This document shows, in pieces, positions 34,140-43,100 of a stretch of DNA of 63,593 bases. The DNA lies in the NCBI GenBank assembly GCA_937926975.1, contig CALBCJ010000026.1, positions 1 to 63,593 on the forward strand. Direction: 5' to 3'. Below the pieces are notes generated by a model. That model was not told the origin of the DNA. It worked only from the letters and a program-made list of their open reading frames with translations, and did no database searches. Within the stretch, counting starts at the first letter, position 1. Every line of letters starts with the position of its first letter. The position numbers and the translations under genes were made by a program. Source of the DNA: an uncultured Propionibacteriaceae bacterium. Lineage in GTDB: Bacteria > Actinomycetota > Actinomycetes > Propionibacteriales > Propionibacteriaceae.

Positions 34140-35647
34140 GTACTCTCCGTGGCTGGCTGACGGGGGATCACCAGGCTGACGGTGCTGCCGACCTCTGGGA
34201 CGGAGTCGATGTCGACCCGGCCACCGTGAGCCAAAGCGATCGAGTTCACAATAGCGAGCCCCAGCCCTGCAGAGTCGGTTCGTTTCGCCCCCGCGCGCCG
34301 AGACCGGCCAAATCTTTCTAGAACCAACTCCTTCTCATCCTCAGTGAATCCCATCCCATGGTCTCTGACCCAGAGCCGGACGTTATCGCCCTCCACCTTG
34401 GACCCCAGCCCGACCTGGGACTTGTCGGGGGAGTACTTCACCGCGTTCGCGGCCAGCTGCAGCCAGGCCTGGGTGATCCGCTGCGGGTCGCAGCGCACCG
34501 AGACGTCGGCCAGGTCGTCCATCACCCACGGCCGCTCGCCCAGCACCCGGACCTTCTCGAAGGTCTCGTCGGTGAGCCGGCCCATGTCGACCTCCTGGAG
34601 CACCACGAAGTCCGAGCGCTCAGACTGGGCCAGCACCAGCAGGTCGTTGACCAGGTTGCTCATCCGTGAGAGCTCCTCCAGCGCCAGCGCCCGGACCACC
34701 TCGGCGTCCATCGGGTCGGTGGTGTCCATCAGCTCCAGGTGCCCGCGGATGATCGTCATCGGGGTCCGCAGCTCGTGGCCGACGTCGTCCAGCAGCCGCT
34801 TCTGGGCGCCCACCGCCGACTCCAGACGGTCGAGCATCGTGTTCACGGTGTGGGTGAGTGCAGCCAGGTCGTCATTGCCGCGGACCGGGATCCGTCGGGA
34901 GATGTCGTGCTCCGAGATCTCCTCGGCGGTCCGCTGCACCCACGAGATCGGCAGCAGCAGCCGAGACATCACCAGCCAGGTGATCCCCGCAATCGACACG
35001 ATGGCGCCGATGGCGACCACGGTGTACGTGGTGAACGTGTCGTTCAGGCCGCGGCGCTCGATGGTGAGGTCGATGACCCGGACCAGGGCGCCCTGCTCAC
35101 CAGTCTCGGCGAAGACCACCGGCACCACGCTGTACGCCCAGTCGACCCCGCCCTGGGTGAACCGCTCGTTGGTGCTCTGCTGCTTCAGTGAGGCGCTGAT
35201 CGCGGTCTGCTTGAACAGCTCGTTGCTCTCGGGTCGGACCGTGGCCGAGGCAGGTGCGGTCCAGATCACCTTGCCGTCTGACAGAGCCATCGCTCCGCCG
35301 GCGTCGGACAGCGGCTTGCTCTGCATACCAGCGCTGAGCAGCTCGCTGGCGTTGACGAAGGGCTTGCCGCTGTTGGCGGGGTTGCTGTTAGCGGCTGCCA
35401 GGGCGATGAACTGGCCCCGGTCCCGCTCCAGCTCCTCGAAGGCCGAGTTGCGGATCCGGGTGCTCTGCAGCACGTACGCGACGACTCCCGACAGGCCGAG
35501 CCCGAAGCTGGTGAGCAGAAGGATCGTGACCACGATCCGCTCCCGGATGCTGCGGACCCCCCGGCCTCGGCTCTGCGCCCGGGACGAGACGGCAGCGGCC
35601 GGGTCTACCCCCCGGACCGGAGCGCGGCCTCTCGCCAGTCGTGCCAC
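34136..35647 (-). CDS. HAMP-containing sensor histidine kinase
   Basis: 503 aa from the GTG at 35647. A first membrane helix (IVVTILLLTSFGLGLSGVVA) and a second near 285 flank a periplasmic-type sensor of about 140 residues. HAMP follows (LLPISWVQRTAEEISEHD). The phosphorylated-His motif is VGHELRTPMTIIRGHLEL, then the N box (LAANAVKYS), G1 (DHGMGFTEDE) and G2 (SAGLGLAIVNS). The start is uncertain. GTG at 35647 lacks a ribosome binding site. A leaderless ATG at 35753 (TAGGCT 6 nt upstream) reads into this protein if one base is removed from a C6 run near 35690. It is co-transcribed with the response regulator. Confidence 0.88.
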   Translation of the reverse strand: MARLARGRAPVRGVDPAAAVSSRAQSRGRGVRSIRERIVVTILLLTSFGLGLSGVVAYVLQSTRIRNSAFEELERDRGQFIALAAANSNPANSGKPFVNASELLSAGMQSKPLSDAGGAMALSDGKVIWTAPASATVRPESNELFKQTAISASLKQQSTNERFTQGGVDWAYSVVPVVFAETGEQGALVRVIDLTIERRGLNDTFTTYTVVAIGAIVSIAGITWLVMSRLLLPISWVQRTAEEISEHDISRRIPVRGNDDLAALTHTVNTMLDRLESAVGAQKRLLDDVGHELRTPMTIIRGHLELMDTTDPMDAEVVRALALEELSRMSNLVNDLLVLAQSERSDFVVLQEVDMGRLTDETFEKVRVLGERPWVMDDLADVSVRCDPQRITQAWLQLAANAVKYSPDKSQVGLGSKVEGDNVRLWVRDHGMGFTEDEKELVLERFGRSRRAGAKRTDSAGLGLAIVNSIALAHGGRVDIDSVPEVGSTVSLVIPRQPATEST

Positions 35648-35759
35648 CGCGGGTCCGTCAGCAGCCCAGCTCGTGCCGGGACCGGGTACCCCCCGCCGTG
35701 CCCCTGTCGTCGGCGGCGGGCGCAGCGATAGGGGGCAGACCTGAGCGGTGCATAGGTAC

Positions 35760-35765
35760 AGCCTA
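35760..35765 (-). promoter_or_regulatory. -10 box (TAGGCT) for kinase operon
   Basis: TAGGCT on the minus strand ends 6 nt before an ATG at 35753. That ATG opens a 31-codon frame that ends 10 nt before the annotated kinase start. Confidence 0.45.
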
Positions 35766-35850
35766 CGGCCCCGAACGAGTTTTCGCCTGTCAGCGCGGCT
35801 TCGGCGGGCACGAACGGGGTCGGCGGCGGTGCTCGGGAGGGCGCCAGGTA

Positions 35851-35877
35851 TTTGCACTCGCCCAGGCCGAGTGCTAA
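35851..35877. promoter_or_regulatory. CIRCE operator 1 (HrcA binding site)
   Basis: TTTGCACTC - N9 - GAGTGCTAA, one mismatch from the consensus TTAGCACTC-N9-GAGTGCTAA. HrcA represses chaperone genes by binding this element. hrcA itself is not in the window. Confidence 0.85.
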
Positions 35878-35885
35878 ACATAGGG

Positions 35886-35912
35886 TTAGCACTCTCCGAG
35901 GGGGAGTGCTAC
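35886..35912. promoter_or_regulatory. CIRCE operator 2 (HrcA binding site)
   Basis: TTAGCACTC - N9 - GAGTGCTAC, one mismatch from consensus at the last base. It is spaced 8 bp from operator 1, so equivalent bases are 35 bp apart. Confidence 0.9.
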
Positions 35913-36019
35913 GCCAGTCGGTGAGGTCTCTGGCCGTCCGTCGCGGGCACTGACCGGCGCCACCTAGACACCGAGGGGGCTCTGCGGAGCCTCCGACACC
36001 CGGAGGAAACCCGGAACAC

Positions 36020-37645
<1,626 letters not shown>

Positions 37646-37662
37646 GTCTCAGCACTGCACCA

Positions 37663-37690
37663 CAGGGCGGTCCCCTCGGGGGCCGCCCTG
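37663..37690 (+). terminator. groEL terminator
   Basis: An 8-bp stem CAGGGCGG (37663-37670) with CCGCCCTG (37683-37690) is extended by T-G and four C-G pairs to a 2-nt loop. It lies 17 nt after the stop codon. Confidence 0.75.
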
Positions 37691-37881
37691 CGGCGTTCAG
37701 GCGGTGGACTGCCGGGCGTCAGCCCTGGATCGTGCCCGGGAGGCCGGTGAGAAAGGCCTCGCTGGACTGACCGGACGCGGGGCAGAGCAGCCGCGACGCG
37801 ACCGGGTCGGCAGTGCGGCGGGAAGCCGGCCACGGCACTATGGGCTTGAGGGACGCAGGGGGCTTGAGGAACGGAGGTGAC

Positions 37882-38589
37882 GTGGCAGGGCTGCTGGAAG
37901 TCGTGGTGCTGCACCGGGCAGATGCTCAGCGGGCGGCCGAGGGCGGCGCCGACCGGGTCGAGCTGGTCGGCACCATGGCCGAGGGCGGGCTCTCGCCGGA
38001 GCCAGCGCTGGTGGCCGAGGTCCGGGCCGTCACCACCGTGGAGCTGCGGGTGATGCTGCGGCTGCGGGCTGGTTTCGGGACCGACGGTGCTGAGGTCGCC
38101 CGGCTCAAGGGGCTGGCAGCGTCGTACCTGGACGCCGGTGCCGACGGGATGGTTCTTGGTTTCCTCAACGGGCACAGTGAGATCGATGTCGAGGTGTGCG
38201 GCGAGCTGGCCGGGGGCTGGCCCTGGACCTTCCACCGGGCCGTGGACTCGGCCCTGAACCAGGACCGGGCCTGGCAGGTGCTGCCCCGGCTGCCCGGGCT
38301 CGACCAGGTCCTGAGTGCCGGGTCTGCCCGTGGGGTCGGGTACGGCCTGGACGACCTGCTGGCCCGCTGCCAGGCCGACCCGCAGGCCGCCCGGCTGCTG
38401 GTGGCCGGCGGCGGCCTGCGCGCCGAGCACGTCCCCTGGCTGGCCAGGGCCGGGGTCCGGGCCTTCCACATCGGCACCCCGGCCCGGCCGCAGGGCTCCT
38501 ACAAGGCGTACGTCGACCCGGTCCTGGTAGCCTCCTGGCGCTCGCTGGTGGATGACACTGTCAGCCACGTACCAGGAGAAGGAGCATGA
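37882..38589 (+). CDS. CutC family protein
   Basis: 235 aa TIM-barrel protein of the CutC family: EVVVLHRADAQRAAEGGADR, VELVGTMAEGGLSPEPAL, LDAGADGMVLGFLN, and the phosphate-binding-like VAGGGLRAEHVPWLARAGVR with AFHIGTPARP. The name CutC (copper homeostasis) is historical, and the true enzymatic role is unsettled. The GTG at 37882 has GGAGGTGA upstream. It overlaps the next small membrane-protein gene by 4 bp. Confidence 0.82.
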   Translation: MAGLLEVVVLHRADAQRAAEGGADRVELVGTMAEGGLSPEPALVAEVRAVTTVELRVMLRLRAGFGTDGAEVARLKGLAASYLDAGADGMVLGFLNGHSEIDVEVCGELAGGWPWTFHRAVDSALNQDRAWQVLPRLPGLDQVLSAGSARGVGYGLDDLLARCQADPQAARLLVAGGGLRAEHVPWLARAGVRAFHIGTPARPQGSYKAYVDPVLVASWRSLVDDTVSHVPGEGA

Positions 38590-38921
38590 TGGCCGGCTAC
38601 CCCAGGTCATCGAGGCTGGCAGCCGCGTCGCTCGGGACCGGGACCGCGTCGCTGCTGGGGCACCTCGTGCCCTGGGGGGCAGCCACACAGCTGTCGGGGA
38701 ACCTCACGCCGAGCCACCCGCTCGCGCTGCCGCTCGGGCTGTGCTTCTGGCTGGCAGTCCTGATGATCCCTGTGGCGCTGGTCCTCGGCATCGTGGCCAA
38801 GGTGCGCCGCGGCCAGCCCGGCTGGTGGTCAACGCTGGGGATGGTCCTGGCTGGCACCAGCGCCGCGATGCTGCTGGTCGACGCCTTCATGGTGCTGGCC
38901 GTGCTCTCCGGCCAAGGCTAG
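38586..38921 (+). CDS. Small four-helix membrane protein, unknown
   Basis: 111 aa. Helices lie around 10-28, 48-70 (PLGLCFWLAVLMIPVALVLG) and 85-107 (TLGMVLAGTSAAMLLVDAFM). The spacing resembles DUF4190-like small envelope proteins, but no signature motif is recognised. The ATG follows AGAAGGAG and overlaps the CutC-like stop by 4 bp, so the two are co-translated. Function unknown. Confidence 0.7.
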   Translation: MMAGYPRSSRLAAASLGTGTASLLGHLVPWGAATQLSGNLTPSHPLALPLGLCFWLAVLMIPVALVLGIVAKVRRGQPGWWSTLGMVLAGTSAAMLLVDAFMVLAVLSGQG

Positions 38922-38948
38922 GTGTACCAGCTGTTCTGAGTACGGAGG

Positions 38949-39497
38949 CTAGGGACGGGTCTGCTGACCGAGGCCCTCGATCACCTCGGCCTGGGGCAGC
39001 TCGCCGAGCAGGCGACCTGGCAGCACCAGCTTGGAGCGGCGCACCCCGGAGCCGATCACCAGCAGGCCCAGCCGGAGCAGCGGGGCGTGCACCAGCAGCC
39101 GCCACTCCAGCGGCAGGCCGACCGGGGTGATCCCGCCGTACTCCATCCCGGACAGCTCGACCGCCCGGTCCATCGGCAGGAAGGAGGCCTTGCGCACCTC
39201 GAGCAGCCGCTTCACCGTACGGTTGACGTCGGCCCGGGTGGTGGCGGGCACGACGCAGGCCGCGACCCGCTCGTCGGCGGCTCGCCGGCCGGCCACCAGG
39301 ACACAGTTGCCGGTCGCCTCGACCGGGATCTGGGCCGCCTCGACCAGGGTGGCGGTGTCGGCCAGGTCGGGGTCGATCTCGGCCACCCCGACCTCCGCGG
39401 CCGGCGGCCAGGACCGCAGCAGGGCCGCGGTCGCAGGGGCGACCAGGTCCAGCCGGTCCAGGACCGGGGTGGCAACCAGGCTTCCGAGGCGGTACAT
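38949..39497 (-). CDS. YbaK/ProX-type aminoacyl-tRNA deacylase
   Basis: 182 aa. YbaK-fold editing domain: NCVLVAGRRAADERVAACVV, the conserved Lys in NRTVKRLLEVRKASFLP, then the substrate-pocket GMEYGGITPVGLP and LVIGSGVRRSKLVLPGRLL. It would hydrolyse mischarged Cys- or Ala-tRNA(Pro) or related species. The start is the ATG at 39497 because TAGGGT ends exactly 7 nt upstream. A GTG 9 nt earlier lies inside that spacing. Confidence 0.88.
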   Translation of the reverse strand: MYRLGSLVATPVLDRLDLVAPATAALLRSWPPAAEVGVAEIDPDLADTATLVEAAQIPVEATGNCVLVAGRRAADERVAACVVPATTRADVNRTVKRLLEVRKASFLPMDRAVELSGMEYGGITPVGLPLEWRLLVHAPLLRLGLLVIGSGVRRSKLVLPGRLLGELPQAEVIEGLGQQTRP

Positions 39498-39504
39498 GGG
39501 ACAC

Positions 39505-39510
39505 ACCCTA
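39505..39510 (-). promoter_or_regulatory. -10 box (TAGGGT), leaderless start at 39497
   Basis: TAGGGT on the minus strand ends 7 nt before the ATG at 39497 and decides the start. Confidence 0.5.
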
Positions 39511-39539
39511 GACAGCGAACCGGCGGCGGGGCGGTGGTC

Positions 39540-40136
39540 TCAGGGGCGGTACCCCAGAGCCAGCGGAACGGTGCTCTCCTCAACATCGCCGAGCTCCAGC
39601 GGCCAGCGCCGCGGGTCGGCGAGGGCTGGCAGAAGCTCGGTCAGGTCCGGCCAGACCGGGGCGTCGCCAGGCAGGTCGTCCAGCAGCCACCAGCCGTACC
39701 CGGTGATGCACAGCCGCTCGTCCGGGGTGTGGCCGCTGGTGTCCAGCTCGAAGCGCTCCGGGGCCTGCCAGAGGAAGATCTGCTCGGTCTGAACGAGGAC
39801 CTGGTCGCTGTAGCCGTGCCAGACCCGGCGGCGGGCGAGGGGGCCCTGCAGCTCCTCCGGCCCGGGCCGGCGGCCGGTCTCCTCTCCGAGCTCCCGGACG
39901 GCCGCCGCGAGAACCTGCTCACCAGGGTCGATACCGCCGCCGGGGAGCACGTACCAACCGCTCCCCGGGCAGCCCGGGTCGCTGTCACGCAGCAGCAGCA
40001 CCGAGTCGGCGGCCAGCACCAGCACCCGGGCGGCGGACCGGCTCCGGCAGCGGCGCTCGGCCGGGGGCACCGGGACGCCTCGGGTCCGGAGCCGGCTCTC
40101 CCGAGGCCCTGGCGCGGCGCCCGACGCCAGGCTCAC
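39540..40136 (-). CDS. NUDIX hydrolase
   Basis: 198 aa. The Nudix box is complete: GGGIDPGEQVLAAAVRELGE followed by ETG, with RELGEET metal ligands. Strands before it include ARVLVLAADSVLLLRDSD and GWYVLPGG. It hydrolyses a nucleoside diphosphate linked to another moiety; the substrate is unknown. The GTG start overlaps the stop of a 51-aa upstream gene by 4 bp (GTGA), so translation is probably coupled. Both appear to run from the leaderless promoter at 40296-40301. Confidence 0.88.
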   Translation of the reverse strand: MSLASGAAPGPRESRLRTRGVPVPPAERRCRSRSAARVLVLAADSVLLLRDSDPGCPGSGWYVLPGGGIDPGEQVLAAAVRELGEETGRRPGPEELQGPLARRRVWHGYSDQVLVQTEQIFLWQAPERFELDTSGHTPDERLCITGYGWWLLDDLPGDAPVWPDLTELLPALADPRRWPLELGDVEESTVPLALGYRP

Positions 40137-40288
40137 GCTGGCTCCGAGGCCGGCCCTGCTTCCCCGGCCGGAGACACGGTGACGGTCGGCACCGCAGTGC
40201 TCGTGGCCTCGCCAGGCTCAGGTCCGGGCAGGACCACAACGCCGACACCCAGGAGGGTGATCGTCACCAGACGTGGCTGAGGCCGCAT
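40133..40288 (-). CDS. Small 51-aa membrane or secreted peptide upstream of NUDIX gene
   Basis: 51 codons from an ATG at 40288: MRPQPRLVTITLLGVGVVVL, then a Pro/Glu/Ser/Thr-rich tail. One hydrophobic stretch at about 8-20 follows two Arg, suggesting a short membrane anchor or signal peptide. Three facts support it as a real gene. TAGGCT ends 7 nt before the ATG. Its TGA overlaps the GTG of the NUDIX gene. Its codons have strong third-position G+C. Function is unknown; it may simply provide translational coupling. Confidence 0.6.
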   Translation of the reverse strand: MRPQPRLVTITLLGVGVVVLPGPEPGEATSTAVPTVTVSPAGEAGPASEPA

Positions 40289-40295
40289 GGCTCGA

Positions 40296-40301
40296 AGCCT
40301 A
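40296..40301 (-). promoter_or_regulatory. -10 box (TAGGCT), leaderless start at 40288
   Basis: TAGGCT on the minus strand ends 7 nt before the ATG of the 51-aa gene. Confidence 0.55.
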
Positions 40302-40333
40302 GCCGCCCAGGGCTTTGCGGCGAGAGGTCTGGG

Positions 40334-41122
40334 TCAGCGCTGCGGGGGCTCGCCGTCGCGGATCGCGACGTACTGGAGGCTGATGGTGACCACGGTCAGC
40401 ACCCAGGCCACGGCCACGCTCCACCCGCCCATGAGATCCCAGGCACTGCTGACGTCCGGACCCGTCACGAGACCGTACAGGCCGTTCAGCAGGACCAGGC
40501 CCAGCCCGACCAGGAAGCTGGTCTGGACCGCCGAGCGCCGGTACCGCACCATGGACGTCAGGGTCAGCCCGACGACCAGCAGGACCGGCGACAGCAGCGG
40601 CACCACGCCAGCGAGCACCATCACGATCAGCAGGCCGCCGGTGGCGCCCTGAACCACCGACCCCGCCGTCAGGGGCACCTGAACCTGCTGGCGCTGGAAC
40701 TCGGTACCCGGCCCGAACCAGGCCGGGGTACCCGGAGCGGGAAACCCCTGGGCTGGAACCGGCGGCGCGTACTGGCTGGTGAAGGCCTGGTCGGGAGCCC
40801 AGGCTGGCTGTGGTGGCGGCGCGGGTGCCGTCACCACCGGGGCTGAGTGGGCCGAGCCCCAGGCGCCGGCGGTCATCACCGAGCTGACCACGGAGAACGG
40901 CAGCTGCGGGTCTCGTACAGGTCCCGTCGCCGGGGCGATCTCCCGCAGCGGCTGGACCGGCTGGGCTGGCGGCTCGTACCCGCTGGGCTGGTCGGCTGGC
41001 GCGGCGGCCTGGGCCGGGCGGGGCTCGGGGCGGCTGAGCGGAGCAGTGTCGGGGGCGGCGAAGGCGGCGGGTCGTTCGACCGGCGCGTACTCGGGTCCGT
41101 CCTGCCAGCTTGCCACGGGCAC
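40334..41122 (-). CDS. Membrane protein with long Pro/Ala/Gln-rich N-terminus, unknown
   Basis: 262 aa. Residues 1-150 are low-complexity P/A/Q-rich, probably cytoplasmic. Four hydrophobic segments follow (GGLLIVMVLAGVVPLLSPVL, VLLVVGLTLTSMV, FLVGLGLVLLNGLYGLV, VAVAWVLTVVTISLQYVAI) with short loops. The architecture resembles the DUF4190-type proteins at 58789 and 59313, but the motifs differ. The GTG start is not supported by a clear ribosome binding site. Function unknown. Confidence 0.7.
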   Translation of the reverse strand: MPVASWQDGPEYAPVERPAAFAAPDTAPLSRPEPRPAQAAAPADQPSGYEPPAQPVQPLREIAPATGPVRDPQLPFSVVSSVMTAGAWGSAHSAPVVTAPAPPPQPAWAPDQAFTSQYAPPVPAQGFPAPGTPAWFGPGTEFQRQQVQVPLTAGSVVQGATGGLLIVMVLAGVVPLLSPVLLVVGLTLTSMVRYRRSAVQTSFLVGLGLVLLNGLYGLVTGPDVSSAWDLMGGWSVAVAWVLTVVTISLQYVAIRDGEPPQR

Positions 41123-41260
41123 ATGGTACGGGGTCGCCCGGCCTCGGCCCGCTCAGATGAGGGAAGAGATCTCTGTTTCCCGGCGCGGGTGGGCTTGGTT
41201 AGGCTGGGACGACCGGGCAGTCCGCTCGGGGGCGGAATCGAGTACGAACGGGGTCTGGCT

Positions 41261-41644
41261 GTGCCTGTCGGCAAGGTGCGCTTCTTCGATGCGGAGAAGG
41301 GGTTCGGGTTCCTCACCAAGGACGAGGGAGGCGACGTCTTCGTCCGTGCTGCCGTGCTGCCTCCTGGCGTGACGACGCTGAAACCGGGCCAGAAGGTCGA
41401 GTTCGGTGTGGTTGAGGGGCGCAAGGGAGAGCAGGCCCTGTCGCTGCGTCTGATCGAGGCCCCGCCGTCGCTGAGCAAGGCCCAGCGCAAGTCGACCGAG
41501 CAGATGGCCGTGATCTCGGAGGACCTGATCAAGATGCTGGACCACCTCGGCAACGGCTACCGCCGCGGCCGCCACCCGGACCAGAAGACCGCCCGCAAGA
41601 TCGCCCAGATGCTGCGCGCGGTCGCTGAGGAGCTCGAGCTGTGA
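41261..41644 (+). CDS. Cold-shock domain protein with C-terminal extension
   Basis: 127 aa. Residues 1-65 are a cold-shock OB fold with RNP1-like GFGFLTKDEGGDVFV (the usual KGFGFI/DVFVH motifs). The C-terminal ~60 residues form a helical extension (LSKAQRKSTEQMAVISEDLI; RRGRHPDQKTARKIAQMLRA). This longer form is typical of an actinobacterial CSD protein distinct from ~67-aa CspA. It binds single-stranded nucleic acid. Its stop overlaps the DUF3027 start by 4 bp. A TAGGCT at 41198-41203 may be its promoter, leaving a ~50-nt leader. Confidence 0.88.
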   Translation: MPVGKVRFFDAEKGFGFLTKDEGGDVFVRAAVLPPGVTTLKPGQKVEFGVVEGRKGEQALSLRLIEAPPSLSKAQRKSTEQMAVISEDLIKMLDHLGNGYRRGRHPDQKTARKIAQMLRAVAEELEL

Positions 41645-42396
41645 CGCCCCGGGTGAAGCTGGACCCGGTCACCGCGGCCGCGGTCGACCTGGCCCGCGCC
41701 GCCGCCGAGGAGGCCGCCGGTGACTTCGGAGTCGGGGACTACCTGGGGGCCACCGCCGAGGCTGACCGGGTGGTCAGCCACGTCTTCGCCTGTCTCCACC
41801 CGGGCTACGCCGGGTGGCACTGGGAAGTGACCCTGGTACGGGCCGCGCGGGCCAAGGTACCGACCGTCAACGAGGTCGTGCTGCTGCCCGGCAGCGGGGC
41901 TCTGCCGGCGCCCACCTGGGTGCCCTGGGCGGAGCGGGTCCAGCCAGGTGACCTGGAGCCGGGGATGCTGCTGCCGATGCCGGAGCACGACCCGCGGGTG
42001 GTCCCCGGCTACACCGGCGAGGGCGTCGACGAGATCGACTCGGTGGCCGCCCGGGCGGTCGCCCAGGAGCTCGGTCTGGGCCGGGAGCGACTGCTCTCCC
42101 CGTACGGGCGGGACGAGGCTGTGGAGCGCTGGAACGAGGGCGAGGGCGGCCCCGACACCGCCCAGGCCCGGATGGCGCCGGCACCGTGCGGCAGCTGCGC
42201 CTTCTTCGTACGGCTTCGCGGCTCGCTCGGGGTCAGCTTCGGGGCCTGCGCCAATGCCAGCTCGCCCTCCGACGGCCGGGTGGTGTCGGCGGAGCACGGC
42301 TGCGGCGCCCACTCCAGCGTCGTCAGCCAGCCGGCGCCCAACCTTCCCGAGCCCGTCTGGGACACCATCAGCATCGACGTCTCCCTGTTCGACTAG
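41641..42396 (+). CDS. DUF3027 domain protein
   Basis: 251 aa. Conserved stretches include VVSHVFACLHPGYAGWHWEV, NEVVLLPGSGALPAPTWVPW, and a C-terminal treble-clef-like pair CGSCAFFVRLRGSLGVSFGA with C...GCGAHS, which suggests zinc binding. The family occurs beside the cold-shock gene in many actinobacteria, as here (GTGA overlap), implying a role in RNA metabolism or ribosomes. That role is inference from context. Confidence 0.83.
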   Translation: MTPRVKLDPVTAAAVDLARAAAEEAAGDFGVGDYLGATAEADRVVSHVFACLHPGYAGWHWEVTLVRAARAKVPTVNEVVLLPGSGALPAPTWVPWAERVQPGDLEPGMLLPMPEHDPRVVPGYTGEGVDEIDSVAARAVAQELGLGRERLLSPYGRDEAVERWNEGEGGPDTAQARMAPAPCGSCAFFVRLRGSLGVSFGACANASSPSDGRVVSAEHGCGAHSSVVSQPAPNLPEPVWDTISIDVSLFD

Positions 42397-42397
42397 G

Positions 42398-42417
42398 GGC
42401 TGTGAGCGTCCACAGCC
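42398..42417. terminator. Short hairpin after DUF3027 gene
   Basis: GGCTGTG (42398-42404) pairs with CACAGCC (42411-42417) across a 6-nt loop immediately after the stop codon. It lies between converging genes. Confidence 0.5.
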
Positions 42418-42499
42418 GACCCGACGCGACGAGCGAGCCGTGCTGGTCACGCATCGGGGATGCGCACGGCGGCCTCCTCGCAGGCGAGCCAGGTCGCGT

Positions 42500-42814
42500 C
42501 TAGCTCTCGCCCACCTGCTGCGGCTGAACGGGCTCGGACGCCTCGGCGTCGGGGGCGGGCAGCTCGCTCGGCCGCAGCGGCCGCTGCCGCCGACGCCAGG
42601 TGGTGTACCCCATGGCGCAGACCCCGATCACCACGCCGGCGACGGCCACCAGGAACCACCAGCCGTTCCCCTGTGCTGCCAGCTCCTCCCGGAAGACCGC
42701 AAGCACCACCGCGGCCACCGCGAAGACCGCCGTACCGGTGACCGACGCTACGACGCCGTCCTCGTCCACCGGCTGCACCGGGGCCTGGACTAGCCCGCGC
42801 CGTCGTCTCGTCAC
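42500..42814 (-). CDS. DUF2530 small membrane protein
   Basis: 104 aa. An Arg-rich start (MTRRRRG) and a short acidic region (VDEDGVVAS) precede two helices (VTGTAVFAVAAVVLAVF; WWFLVAVAGVVIGVCAMGY) and a basic/Pro-rich tail. This is the DUF2530 layout. Function unknown. The GTG start is leaderless, with TACAGT 6 nt upstream. Confidence 0.8.
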   Translation of the reverse strand: MTRRRRGLVQAPVQPVDEDGVVASVTGTAVFAVAAVVLAVFREELAAQGNGWWFLVAVAGVVIGVCAMGYTTWRRRQRPLRPSELPAPDAEASEPVQPQQVGES

Positions 42815-42820
42815 GCGTCC

Positions 42821-42826
42821 ACTGTA
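42821..42826 (-). promoter_or_regulatory. -10 box (TACAGT), leaderless start at 42814
   Basis: TACAGT on the minus strand ends 6 nt before the GTG at 42814. Confidence 0.5.
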
Positions 42827-43087
42827 CGGACTACGGCCTTGACCTGGGCATCACGGCGCGGCCACGCCCCATGGTCGCCCCAGCAGGTGCCTCTCTCGGG
42901 GCGGCGGCGCTGCTCCGCAGTGACCGTGGTCGGCCGGGGCCTCGCTGGTGCAGAGCAGTCTGCCGTGGTGCCGGGTACGGCCCGCGGTCTCCACCGAGCC
43001 AACGCTCTGGCCGCGTGCCGTCGCCTGCCCGTCCGTCCGCTGTGCGGACTGTCAGCCTCTGTGAGAGCGGTCTCCACGGCCGGGCCC

Positions 43088-43093
43088 TAGGCT
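43088..43093 (+). promoter_or_regulatory. -10 box (TAGGCT), leaderless start at 43101
   Basis: TAGGCT ends 7 nt before the ATG of the permease gene. The preceding 42827-43080 stretch shows no gene. Confidence 0.55.
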
Positions 43094-43100
43094 TCCGGCC

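Larger units (their letters stand above)
35648..36019. other. 372-bp divergent region: kinase leader and groEL control region
   Basis: It holds a candidate leaderless start for the kinase operon (ATG at 35753, minus strand), two tandem CIRCE operators for groEL, and a ~100-nt groEL leader ending in CGGAGGAAA at 36001-36009. Confidence 0.6.

Noticed and set aside
35869..35894. A third CIRCE-like palindrome (GAGTGCTAA-N8-TTAGCACTC)
   Set aside because: It is formed by the right arm of operator 1 and the left arm of operator 2. The half-site order is the reverse of CIRCE.
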